Shown here one piece after another: positions 13,113 through 19,001 of a stretch of 19,001 bases of DNA. A program made the translations under genes and the position numbers. The first letter of the stretch is position 1; every line of letters begins with the position of its first letter. The stretch is from an uncultured Oscillospiraceae bacterium (lineage in GTDB: Bacteria; Bacillota; Clostridia; Oscillospirales; Oscillospiraceae): contig CAJUSG010000023.1 in the NCBI GenBank assembly GCA_910589085.1, forward strand, positions 16,843 to 35,843. Direction: 5' to 3'. The notes below the pieces were generated by a model. The model saw only the letters and a program-made list of their open reading frames with translations, ran no database searches and was not told the DNA's origin.

Positions 13113-15683
13113 ATGGCAAAACAGAAATTTAACATTACAGGGATGACCTGCTCCGCCTGTTCGGCCCATGTGGAGAAGGCGGTGAACCGGCTGGAGGGGG
13201 TCAAAACCGCTTCGGTCAACCTGTTGGCCAACTCCATGACGGCGGAATTTGACGAAGGGGTCCTATCCGCTCAGGATATTATCCAGGCGGTAATACAGTC
13301 CGGATACGGGGCCTCCCTGCCTCAGAGCGCCGGGGACAAAGCAGCCGCCCCCAAGGAGGACGGCATGGCCCAGGAGCTGGCCGGGATGAAGCGCCGGATG
13401 GTCTGGTCCTTCGCCTTCCTCATCCCGCTGTTCTATATCTCCATGGGCCACATGATGGGCGCGCCTCTGCCCGCATTTCTGGTGGGTCACGAGAACGCGG
13501 TGGCCTTCGGGCTGACCCAGCTGCTCCTCACCCTGCCCATCATGTACCTCAACGATAAGTATTACAAGGTGGGATTTAAAACCCTCTGGAATCGGGCGCC
13601 CAACATGGACAGCCTCATTGCCGTGGGCTCCGCCGCCGCTGTGGTCTACGGCGTCTTCGCCATCTATCAGATGGGCTGGGGCCTGGGTCACGGGGACATG
13701 GAGCTGGTGGCCAAGTACCACATGGACCTGTATTTCGAGTCGGCAGGCATGATTCTCACCCTCATCACCCTGGGCAAATTTCTGGAGACCCGGTCCAAGG
13801 GCAAGACAGGGGAGGCCATCAGCCGCCTGATGGACCTGGCCCCCAAGACGGCCCACGTGGTCCGGGAGGGCGTGGAGACCGAGATCCCCGTGGAGGAGGT
13901 CCAGGTGGGGGACCGGGTGGTGGTCCGGCCCGGCCAATCCATCCCGGTGGACGGGGTGATTGTGGAGGGCCAGTCCGCCGTGGACGAGTCCGCCCTCACC
14001 GGCGAGTCCCTGCCTGTGGACAAGGGCCCCGGGGACAAAGTGGCCGCCGCATCCATCAACAAATCGGGCTCCTTCATCTTTGAGGCCAGCCGGGTGGGGG
14101 AGGACACCACCCTGGCCCAGATGATCCGTCTGGTGGAGGAGGCCTCTGCGTCCAAGGCCCCCATCGCCAAGCTGGCCGACAAGGTTTCCGGCATCTTTGT
14201 GCCGGTAGTCATGGGCATCGCCCTGATCGCCGCCGCCGCCTGGCTGATTACCGGACACTCCGCCACCCAGGCCCTCACCGCCGGCGTGGCCGTGTTAGTG
14301 ATTTCCTGCCCCTGCGCCCTGGGGCTGGCCACCCCCGTGGCCATCATGGTGGGCACCGGAAAGGGGGCGGAGAACGGCATTTTAATCAAATCCGCCGAGG
14401 CCCTGGAGACCCTCCACACCATCGACACGGTGGTGCTGGACAAGACGGGCACCCTCACCCAGGGCAGGCCGGTGGTGACCGATATCCTGCCCGCTCCGGG
14501 AAACAGCGAGGAGGGGCTGCTCGCCACCGCTTTCTGCCTGGAGGGACCCTCTGAGCACCCCTTAGCCACCGCCATTGTGGAGGAGGCCGAGCGGCGCAAC
14601 ATTCCGGCCACATCGGTGGGCGGTTTTACGGCGGTCCACGGGCGGGGCGTTCGGGCCTCCATTGGCAGCAATATCTGCTTCGGCGGCAACCGGGCCATGG
14701 CGGAGGAGGCGGGCATCGATCCCGGTCCTCTGGCGGCGAGGGCGGAGGAATTGGCCGCCCAGGGCAAGACGCCTCTCTACTTTGGGGATGAAACGGACAA
14801 AAAATTACTGGGCGTCATCGCCGTGGCCGACACCCCCAAGCCGACCAGCAGGGATGCGGTGGCCGCATTCCGGGAGCTGGGGCTGGAGGTGGTCATGCTC
14901 ACCGGCGACAACCGGCGCACCGCCGAGGCCATCGGCAGGGAGCTGGGGGTCACCTCCGTGCTGGCCGAGGTCCTGCCCCAGGACAAGGAGCGGAAGGTCG
15001 CCGCCCTCCAGGCCGAGGGCAAAAAGGTGGCCATGGTGGGGGACGGCATCAACGACGCCCCCGCTTTGGCCCGGGCCGAGGTAGGGCTGGCCATCGGGGC
15101 GGGCACCGACGTAGCCATCGAGAGCGCCGACATCGTGCTGATGAAGTCCGACCTGCTGGACGTGGCCGCCGCCGTGGAGTTGTCACGGGCCACCATCCGG
15201 AACATCAAGGAAAACCTGTTCTGGGCCTTTTTCTACAATTCCCTGGGCATTCCCCTGGCCGCCGGCGCGTTCTACTACGCCCTCCACTGGCAGCTCAACC
15301 CCATGTTTGCTGCCGCCGCCATGAGCCTCAGCTCGGTGACAGTAGTGACCAACGCCCTGCGCCTGCGCTTTTTCAAGAGTAAATTCCGGTCTGACACTCC
15401 GGCGGCCCCCGCCTGCGGCGGGACCTGCCCCCTGGAGTTGAAGGATAAACCAAATCAAGGAGGAAACAAAACCATGAATAAGACCATGAAAATTGAGGGC
15501 ATGATGTGCGCCCACTGCACCGGCCGGGTGGAGAAGGCCCTGGCAGCCATCGACGGCGTGTCCGCCGTGGAGATGAGCCTGGAGGGTAAGTCCGCCACCC
15601 TGACCCTCAGCAAGGACGTGGATAACCAGGTCCTCACCGACGCCGTTACCCAGGCAGGTTACGAGGTGGTGTCCGTCCAGTGA
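13113..15683 (+). CDS. copA: Copper-exporting P1B-type ATPase CopA, fused in frame to a CopZ domain
   Basis: An 856-residue Cu(I) pump of the cytoplasmic membrane. An N-terminal metal-binding domain with GMTCSAC (about 10-16) is followed by membrane helices and the actuator TGES (about 298). The CPC translocation motif lies in ISCPCALG (about 398), phosphorylation site DKTGTLT near 443, SEHPLA near 480, and GDGINDAP near 642. Late helices carry FFYNSLG and AAMSLSS, the Cu(I)-type (P1B-1) residues. ATG at 13113 is chosen because AGGTG lies five bases upstream; a longer frame from 13029 would start inside the promoter. The pump proper ends near residue 765. The frame then runs through a Cys-containing linker (PACGGTCPLE) into a complete 69-residue CopZ domain with no stop between. 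The fusion may make a pump with a tethered C-terminal copper chaperone. Confidence 0.93.
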   Translation: MAKQKFNITGMTCSACSAHVEKAVNRLEGVKTASVNLLANSMTAEFDEGVLSAQDIIQAVIQSGYGASLPQSAGDKAAAPKEDGMAQELAGMKRRMVWSFAFLIPLFYISMGHMMGAPLPAFLVGHENAVAFGLTQLLLTLPIMYLNDKYYKVGFKTLWNRAPNMDSLIAVGSAAAVVYGVFAIYQMGWGLGHGDMELVAKYHMDLYFESAGMILTLITLGKFLETRSKGKTGEAISRLMDLAPKTAHVVREGVETEIPVEEVQVGDRVVVRPGQSIPVDGVIVEGQSAVDESALTGESLPVDKGPGDKVAAASINKSGSFIFEASRVGEDTTLAQMIRLVEEASASKAPIAKLADKVSGIFVPVVMGIALIAAAAWLITGHSATQALTAGVAVLVISCPCALGLATPVAIMVGTGKGAENGILIKSAEALETLHTIDTVVLDKTGTLTQGRPVVTDILPAPGNSEEGLLATAFCLEGPSEHPLATAIVEEAERRNIPATSVGGFTAVHGRGVRASIGSNICFGGNRAMAEEAGIDPGPLAARAEELAAQGKTPLYFGDETDKKLLGVIAVADTPKPTSRDAVAAFRELGLEVVMLTGDNRRTAEAIGRELGVTSVLAEVLPQDKERKVAALQAEGKKVAMVGDGINDAPALARAEVGLAIGAGTDVAIESADIVLMKSDLLDVAAAVELSRATIRNIKENLFWAFFYNSLGIPLAAGAFYYALHWQLNPMFAAAAMSLSSVTVVTNALRLRFFKSKFRSDTPAAPACGGTCPLELKDKPNQGGNKTMNKTMKIEGMMCAHCTGRVEKALAAIDGVSAVEMSLEGKSATLTLSKDVDNQVLTDAVTQAGYEVVSVQ
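15457..15463 (+). promoter_or_regulatory. Internal ribosome binding site for CopZ within the copA frame
   Basis: AAGGAGG, a full match to the anti-Shine-Dalgarno, ten bases before the in-frame ATG at 15474. Its A-rich spacer contrasts with the GC-rich frame around it, as expected for a former intergenic region. Confidence 0.8.
15474..15683 (+). CDS. copZ: CopZ-like copper chaperone, internal start inside copA
   Basis: A 69-residue heavy-metal-associated domain, the normal length of free CopZ, which shuttles Cu(I) in the cytosol to CopA and CsoR. The metal site is GMMCAHC (residues 9-15) and the C-terminal AGYEVVSV ending is typical. Because it has its own AAGGAGG site and ATG in the same frame as copA, the operon can make both a CopA-CopZ fusion and free CopZ. 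How much of each is made cannot be told from sequence. Its TGA overlaps the GTG start of csoR. Confidence 0.8.
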   Translation: MNKTMKIEGMMCAHCTGRVEKALAAIDGVSAVEMSLEGKSATLTLSKDVDNQVLTDAVTQAGYEVVSVQ

Positions 15684-15943
15684 AGGCCGATCCCGCCCAG
15701 GTCAACCGCCTGCTGAAAACCGCCCGGGGCCAGATCGACGGCATCCTCAAAATGGTGGAGGAGGACCGCTACTGCCTGGACATCTCCAGCCAGATCATGG
15801 CCGCACAGTCCATTTTGAAAAAGGCCAACCGGATGGTCCTGCGGGCCCACATGGACTGCTGCGTCCGGGAGGCCGCCGCCTCCGGCGACCCCGGTCCAAA
15901 ACTGGAGGAGCTGGCCGCCCTGCTGGATAAGCTGGCAGAATAA
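15680..15943 (+). CDS. csoR: Copper-sensing repressor CsoR
   Basis: An 87-residue all-helical regulator of the CsoR/RcnR family. The Cu(I) ligands are present with exact family spacing: Cys32 in RYCLDI, His57 and Cys61 in RAHMDCC (25 and 4 residues apart), plus an extra Cys60. The start is GTG, overlapping the copZ stop (GTGA), so translation is coupled. Apo-CsoR should bind the C/G-rich dyad at 13060-13083 and repress its own operon, with Cu(I) releasing it. Last gene before a strong terminator. Confidence 0.93.
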   Translation: MKADPAQVNRLLKTARGQIDGILKMVEEDRYCLDISSQIMAAQSILKKANRMVLRAHMDCCVREAAASGDPGPKLEELAALLDKLAE

Positions 15944-15949
15944 ATATGA

Positions 15950-15984
15950 AAAAGGGGGATTCCTGGATGAATCCCCCTTTTAAT
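15950..15984 (+). terminator. Bidirectional terminator between csoR and the 50-residue gene
   Basis: A 13-bp stem, AAAAGGGGGATTC (15950-15962) with 15969-15981, loop CTGGAT. T runs lie on both strands, so it ends csoR on the plus strand and the small gene on the minus strand. Confidence 0.92.
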
Positions 15985-16014
15985 ATTGCGAGTTGGACCG
16001 ATTTTCCGGTTCAG

Positions 16015-16167
16015 CTACTGCTGGTTTGCTGTGGTCACATAAACTCGAATTAACTTCTTCACCTCTTCTTTGGTGTATGTCTCCTGCGCAGGATCATCGT
16101 CCACAATATTAAAGAGGTCATACGCCATTGCCTTTCTGGTTTCTGCCCGTTCAGAGTCGGTACTCAT
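16015..16167 (-). CDS. Small hypothetical protein (50 residues)
   Basis: A 50-residue charged soluble protein beginning MSTDSERAETRKAMAYDLFN and ending RVYVTTANQQ. I recognise no family. AAAGGAG stands nine bases before the ATG. The gene has its own good promoter at 16199-16227 and shares the bidirectional terminator with csoR, so a complete transcription unit surrounds it. It lies downstream of the XRE regulator on the same strand. Base composition is more AT-rich than the copper operon, which hints at separate origin. Confidence 0.7.
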   Translation of the reverse strand: MSTDSERAETRKAMAYDLFNIVDDDPAQETYTKEEVKKLIRVYVTTANQQ

Positions 16168-16198
16168 ACGTTTGATCTCCTTTCTTTAAACTGATTCA

Positions 16199-16227
16199 AG
16201 TATAACATACAGCTGACACCCTATCAA
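16199..16227 (-). promoter_or_regulatory. Sigma-A promoter of the 50-residue gene
   Basis: Read on the minus strand: TTGATA (16222-16227), 17 bases, TATACT (16199-16204), between the XRE gene and the small gene. Confidence 0.75.
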
Positions 16228-16242
16228 GTTTTTTTTGAGGTT

Positions 16243-16488
16243 TCATAGATCCAAACGAAATTTCAGCAAAAAATAAGGCTCTATCTCCAAAACAGTGGCA
16301 ATATTGAATACCAGATCCAAAGACGGGCCCCGTTCCATATTTGGGGCCTCAATTGCCGCCATGTGTTGGCGGCTGATTCCCAGCTTTTCGGCTAGTGCTT
16401 CCTGTGTATATCCCTTCTTGTTGCGGTAATATTTTACAGCGTAGGACAAATTTTCCATTCGCTTTGTGTTATCAAAACGCTGTTCCAT
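16243..16488 (-). CDS. XRE-family helix-turn-helix regulator
   Basis: An 81-residue DNA-binding protein made almost wholly of one XRE/Cro-type HTH domain: VKYYRNKKGYTQEALAEKLG, then ISRQHMAAIEA (recognition helix), and LDLVFNIATVLEI as the following helices. The ATG at 16488 is preferred over a GTG three codons upstream because AAGGCGG is eight bases before it and only about two before the GTG. It probably controls the divergent 72-residue gene, its own gene, or both; a perfect inverted repeat over the divergent -10 box is a candidate operator. Confidence 0.85.
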   Translation of the reverse strand: MEQRFDNTKRMENLSYAVKYYRNKKGYTQEALAEKLGISRQHMAAIEAPNMERGPSLDLVFNIATVLEIEPYFLLKFRLDL

Positions 16489-16557
16489 ACATACCACCGC
16501 CTTCTAGAATTATTTTACCCAAGCACAGCTCCATGATAAATAACTTTAAAAACGATA

Positions 16558-16586
16558 TTGACGTATTTAAAACGACAATATATAAT
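16558..16586 (+). promoter_or_regulatory. Sigma-A promoter of the 72-residue gene
   Basis: TTGACG (16558-16563), 17 bases, perfect TATAAT (16581-16586). The predicted start near 16593 lies after the upstream TTG codon at 16586, so translation must begin further in, at GTG 16625. Confidence 0.82.
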
Positions 16587-16590
16587 TGTC
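16574..16590. promoter_or_regulatory. Inverted repeat over the -10 box, candidate XRE operator
   Basis: GACAAT-ATATA-ATTGTC, a perfect 6-bp dyad with a five-base spacer that contains most of TATAAT. A repressor bound here would block polymerase. The neighbouring XRE gene (start at 16488) is the obvious candidate, but this is inference. Confidence 0.5.
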
Positions 16591-16624
16591 AACGAAATTA
16601 CTTATCAAAAGGAGACGGCAGCTG

Positions 16625-16843
16625 GTGGAAGCCAAAGTAAGCTGGAAAATTGAGGATGAACTGATTAACGCTGTAATCACAGCGGCAGTGTGGTCGGAGG
16701 AACAGAAGCCGGGGACGTGGCAGAAGATGATCGAAGCGGTCAATCGAGGCGCCGCCGGGACGAAGGAGGGCACCGTCAATGCGTTTTTCTTTCGGGCCAT
16801 GGTGGACCGCCTGCTGGAGGAGTTTCACGAATTGGACACATAA
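16625..16843 (+). CDS. Small hypothetical protein (72 residues)
   Basis: A 72-residue soluble, helix-rich protein from GTG 16625: VEAKVSWKIEDELINAV near the start, then a Gly/Thr loop, then FFFRAMVDRLLEEFHELDT at the end. AAAAGGAG lies ten bases before the GTG. No family recognised. It has a strong promoter with a repressor-like operator and lies divergent from an XRE gene, an arrangement seen in small regulated accessory modules. Its stop codon is the left foot of the next terminator. Confidence 0.65.
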   Translation: MEAKVSWKIEDELINAVITAAVWSEEQKPGTWQKMIEAVNRGAAGTKEGTVNAFFFRAMVDRLLEEFHELDT

Positions 16844-16888
16844 ACCGCCCCCTTTCAGGAACACTAACCTGGAAGGGGGCGGTTTTTT
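16842..16888 (+). terminator. Strong terminator overlapping the start of the first TSUP gene
   Basis: An 18-bp stem with one G-U pair (16842-16859 with 16868-16885), eight-base loop, and TTTTTT at 16883-16888. The left arm starts in the stop codon of the 72-residue gene. The right arm contains GGAAGGGGGCGG, the only good ribosome binding site for the TTG start at 16887. Confidence 0.88.
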
Positions 16889-17240
16889 GCAGGCAAAGTG
16901 GAAATACGCGGTGGCCGGAGGGCTGGCGGGGGTGGCCAACGGCTTTTTTGGCGGCGGCGGCGGGTCGGTGTTCGTGCCCCTGCTGACGGGCTACTGCAAG
17001 CTGGATCAGCGCAGGGCCTTCGCCACGTCGGTGGCGGTGATCCTGCCTCTGTGCGCCCTGTCGGCGGCGGTCTACCTGTTCCGGGACGGGCTGGACTTAA
17101 TGGCCGCCCTGCCCTATCTGATCGGCGGGACAGCGGGCGGCTGGGCCGGCGGGAGATGGTTCAAAGGGGTGAAAATGCCCTGGCTCAAGCGGGCCTTCGG
17201 CCTGCTGCTGATCTATGGAGGGGTGAGGAGCTTCCTGTGA
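16887..17240 (+). CDS. TauE/SafE (TSUP) family permease, N-terminal half protein
   Basis: A 117-residue membrane protein with about four hydrophobic segments. It begins with the family's glycine-rich opening: GGLAGVANGFFGGGGGSVFV, close to the usual GxxxGxxxGxGGG entry loop. It is half the usual length (about 250 residues) and matches the first half. The start is placed at TTG 16887 because the glycine-rich helix begins ten residues later and AAGGGGG lies seven bases upstream. A GTG at the AVAGG segment is a possible later start, with a poorer site. The stop overlaps the start of the second half gene (GTGA). TSUP proteins move sulfite, sulfonates or other organic anions; the substrate here is unknown. 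Confidence 0.8.
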   Translation: MQAKWKYAVAGGLAGVANGFFGGGGGSVFVPLLTGYCKLDQRRAFATSVAVILPLCALSAAVYLFRDGLDLMAALPYLIGGTAGGWAGGRWFKGVKMPWLKRAFGLLLIYGGVRSFL

Positions 17241-17602
17241 ACGACTGGATACTGCCATTGGCGGTGGGCGCGGCCACAGGGGTGCTGTCCGGCTTCGGCG
17301 TGGGGGGCGGTACCCTGCTGCTGGTCTATATGACCGCCTTCGCCGGCGTGGAGCAGCGGCTGGCCCAAGGAATCAATTTGCTGTACTTTCTTCCTGCGGG
17401 GCTGATGGCCCTGCCCGCCCACGTGAAAAACGGCTATATCGAAAAGCCGGCGCTCCTCCCCGCCATCGGAGCGGGACTGGTCTGCGCGGCCCTGGCCGCC
17501 TGGGCCGCTGCCGCCATAGATGTGTCGCTGCTGAAAAAATGCTTCGGCGGATTTCTGGTGGCCGTGGGGATGATGGAGCTGTTCGGCGGAAAAAAGAAGT
17601 AG
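17237..17602 (+). CDS. TauE/SafE (TSUP) family permease, C-terminal half protein
   Basis: A 121-residue membrane protein starting at GTG 17237, overlapping the previous stop by three bases; GAGGAG lies upstream. It carries GAATGVLSGFGVGGGTLLLV, the second glycine-rich repeat of the family, then GINLLYFLPAGLMALPAHVKNG and further hydrophobic helices, ending in KKK. Together the two genes rebuild the internal duplication of a full-length TSUP permease, so they probably form a hetero-oligomer. Both frames keep intact starts, sites and stops, so this is a true gene pair and not a frameshift. Confidence 0.87.
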   Translation: MNDWILPLAVGAATGVLSGFGVGGGTLLLVYMTAFAGVEQRLAQGINLLYFLPAGLMALPAHVKNGYIEKPALLPAIGAGLVCAALAAWAAAAIDVSLLKKCFGGFLVAVGMMELFGGKKK

Positions 17603-17621
17603 GCGGCCCCTGTGGGCCGCC
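17590..17621 (-). terminator. Terminator of metA (minus strand)
   Basis: Hairpin GGCGGCCC (17602-17609) with 17614-17621, loop of four. On the minus strand it is followed by TACTTCTTTTTT, a good T tract. On the plus strand no T run follows. Confidence 0.75.
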
Positions 17622-17626
17622 CGCTC

Positions 17627-18541
17627 TCAAATCTGCGTGATATCGTAAGGCGTGGTTTGATAGACGTAGTAGTTCAGCCAGTTGGTGTAAAAGAGCTGTC
17701 CGGCGGAGCGCCAGCGGACAACGGGAGCCTGGGCGGGGTCGTCGCCGGGGAAATAGTGCTTTGGTATGTCAATGGGCAGGCCCCTGTCCACATCCCGGAA
17801 GTACTCCCGGGAGAGGGTGTCCGGGTCATATTCGGGGTGCCCGGTGATGAAGAACCGGCGGTTATCCTCGCTCTTGACGGCGAACACCCCCGCCTCCGGC
17901 GATACGGACAGCATCTCCAGCTCGGGTATTTTTCGGATATCCTCCTCGTGGTTCTCCGTGTGGCGGGAATGGGGGATGTAAAATACGTCGTCAAACCCCC
18001 GGAACAGAGGGGACTGCTTTTTCAGCGCGGTATGGGGGAAGACGCCAAAGAGCTTTTGGCTCAGGGAGTACTTGGGGATGCCGTAGTGGTAGAACAGCCC
18101 GGCCTGGGCTCCCCAGCAGACGTGGAGGGTGGAATGGACGTGGGTGGTGGTCCATTCCATAATTTTGCACAGCTCCGGCCAGTAGTCCACATCCGTAAAG
18201 TCGTAATTCTCCACCGGGGCGCCGGTGATAATCATGCCGTCGAATTTCCGGTCCCTGATTTTATCAAAGGTGGTATAAAAGGAGGACAGATGGCCGGCAT
18301 CCGTATTTTGGGAGGTATGGCTGGCCATCTGGAGCAGCTCCACCTGGACCTGAAGTGGGGAATTGGACAGCTTGCGCAGAAGTTGAGTTTCGGTGACAAT
18401 CTTGGTGGGCATGAGGTTCAGGATCAGCAGGTTGAGCGGGCGCATGTCCTGGTGGATTGCCCGGTACTCTGTCATGACAAAGATGTTTTCTCCCTCCAGC
18501 GTAGCTCTGGCCGGCAAAGAATCAGGAATCTTGATGGGCAT
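17627..18541 (-). CDS. metAA: Homoserine O-acetyltransferase (MetA family)
   Basis: A 304-residue cytosolic enzyme that acylates L-homoserine in methionine synthesis, the first committed step. The catalytic residues sit at canonical numbers: Cys142 in HVCWGAQAG, His235 and Glu237 in TGHPEYD. Residue 111 is Glu (TGAPVEN), which in the MetA family marks acetyl-CoA use; Escherichia coli has Gly111 and uses succinyl-CoA. Despite the common name homoserine succinyltransferase, an acetyltransferase is therefore predicted. GGAGGG stands eight bases before ATG. It is a single gene with its own terminator; no SAM riboswitch is apparent in the short region upstream. Confidence 0.95.
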   Translation of the reverse strand: MPIKIPDSLPARATLEGENIFVMTEYRAIHQDMRPLNLLILNLMPTKIVTETQLLRKLSNSPLQVQVELLQMASHTSQNTDAGHLSSFYTTFDKIRDRKFDGMIITGAPVENYDFTDVDYWPELCKIMEWTTTHVHSTLHVCWGAQAGLFYHYGIPKYSLSQKLFGVFPHTALKKQSPLFRGFDDVFYIPHSRHTENHEEDIRKIPELEMLSVSPEAGVFAVKSEDNRRFFITGHPEYDPDTLSREYFRDVDRGLPIDIPKHYFPGDDPAQAPVVRWRSAGQLFYTNWLNYYVYQTTPYDITQI

Positions 18542-18608
18542 AGGGGGTCCCTCCTGTTGTGTAGTTCCAATATATAAAGGTTATCACAGGAGCCGGTCTT
18601 CTGCAAGA

Positions 18609-18671
18609 GGAAATCCTGCGGCCAAATGTCCGCTATACAAGGACCTTTGGGGCGAAAACAGACGGATTTCC
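18609..18671. repeat. Long imperfect inverted repeat between metA and the tandem promoters
   Basis: The outer arms GGAAATCC (18609-18616) and GGATTTCC (18664-18671) are exact complements. Inside them, CCAAATGTCC and GGACCTTTGG pair at nine of ten positions around a nine-base loop. No gene is seen between 18542 and 18721. On neither strand does a classic terminator T run follow the stem closely on the exit side; an A run follows on the plus strand. It may be an insulator, an mRNA end for incoming transcripts, or an untranslated RNA. Confidence 0.5.
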
Positions 18672-18721
18672 ACCAAAAAAAGGGACTGGAGGAAAAAAAT
18701 AAAAAAATTTGAAAAAAGCTA

Positions 18722-18750
18722 TTGACAAAGAGCGGGGAGGGTGGTATTAT
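18722..18750 (+). promoter_or_regulatory. rRNA-type promoter P1 of three
   Basis: TTGACA (18722-18727), 17 bases, TATTAT (18745-18750), preceded by an A/T-rich upstream element (18693-18717) like an UP element. Confidence 0.85.
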
Positions 18751-18836
18751 GTCAAAGCTGTCCGCGAGGACGAGGTATCTGAGGCACTGAGACGAAGGCA
18801 GGAACAAAAAACTTTGAAAAAAGTCGAAAAAAGTTC

Positions 18837-18865
18837 TTGACAAAGGCTGGAAGGTGTGCTAAGAT
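18837..18865 (+). promoter_or_regulatory. rRNA-type promoter P2 of three
   Basis: TTGACA (18837-18842), 17 bases, TAAGAT (18860-18865), with A runs at 18806-18832 upstream. It lies 115 bases after P1. Confidence 0.85.
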
Positions 18866-18948
18866 ATGAAACCGTTGCGGCAGCAACAACCACCTGAGAT
18901 CGAGTGTTGAGGGCCGAAAAAAGTTTTAAAGAAACTTAAAAAAAGCAC

Positions 18949-18977
18949 TTGACAAGCGATAAAGAGTGTGGTAAGAT
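18949..18977 (+). promoter_or_regulatory. rRNA-type promoter P3 of three
   Basis: TTGACA (18949-18954), 17 bases, TAAGAT (18972-18977), with A-rich blocks at 18917-18944 upstream. It lies 112 bases after P2. The transcript leaves the window at the right edge; the first bases include a CCGCTGAGCGG dyad. Confidence 0.85.
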
Positions 18978-19001
18978 AAAAGCCCGCCGCTGAGCGGTGT
19001 G

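Noticed and set aside
13263..14767. Two long minus-strand open frames across copA (331 and 359 codons)
   Set aside because: Both are antisense shadows of a conserved ATPase with all its motifs, and neither has a plausible start site or family.
18472..18843. Minus-strand open frame across the tandem promoters
   Set aside because: It crosses metA and promoter DNA, is Phe/Ser-rich because of A tracts on the other strand, and lacks a ribosome binding site.
1..19001. CRISPR arrays, tRNA genes, insertion sequences, attachment sites
   Set aside because: Looked for on both strands; no repeat-spacer array, cloverleaf, transposase or integrase was seen.

Overview
The window looks like chromosome of a motile, high-GC member of the Clostridia, probably an Oscillospirales-type gut firmicute. 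The evidence is strong AGGAGG-type ribosome binding sites, frequent TTG and GTG starts, sigma-28 (SigD/FliA) promoters in front of motility genes, a CsoR copper switch, a MetA with the acetyl-CoA-type Glu111, and TTGACA promoters with A-rich upstream elements. The species assignment is inference; no rRNA gene lies inside the window.

Left part (1-5050), motility. On the minus strand a ParA-type ATPase is followed by a protein that runs off the left edge and carries a FliM-like SQDDIEKML motif. Divergent from them is a sigma-28-driven operon: fliD (a large filament cap), fliS (flagellin chaperone) and a small FliT/FlgN-like candidate chaperone, closed by a strong terminator.

Middle (5080-12231), envelope, sensing and division-like genes. 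A membrane-anchored C39-like cysteine peptidase (minus strand, with its own sigma-A promoter) stands divergent from an FtsE-like ABC ATPase that has no FtsX beside it. Then come a methyl-accepting chemotaxis protein, a structured intergenic element that folds as a three-way junction, an FtsA/actin-like ATPase with a proline-rich linker and two beta-grasp-like modules, and an unknown single-pass membrane protein. A second sigma-28 promoter overlaps the stop codon of that last gene and drives a 54-residue YjfB-type motility gene.

Right part (12254-17602), acetyltransferase, copper operon and small genes. A GNAT acetyltransferase precedes a complete copper operon: TTGACA/TACAAT promoter, GC-rich CsoR-type operator over the start site, copA, copZ and csoR. 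Here copA reads straight into copZ without a stop, while the copZ ribosome binding site and start codon survive inside the fused frame. A small AT-richer islet follows, with a 50-residue gene, an XRE regulator, and a divergent 72-residue gene whose -10 box sits in a perfect inverted repeat. Next are two overlapping half-length TauE/SafE (TSUP) genes, the first of which appears to start inside the preceding terminator.

Right edge (17627-19001). metA (homoserine O-acetyltransferase type) lies on the minus strand. Beyond it are an imperfect long inverted repeat and three tandem rRNA-type promoters, each TTGACA-N17-TA(T/A)(T/G)AT, pointing out of the window, probably towards an rRNA or tRNA operon.
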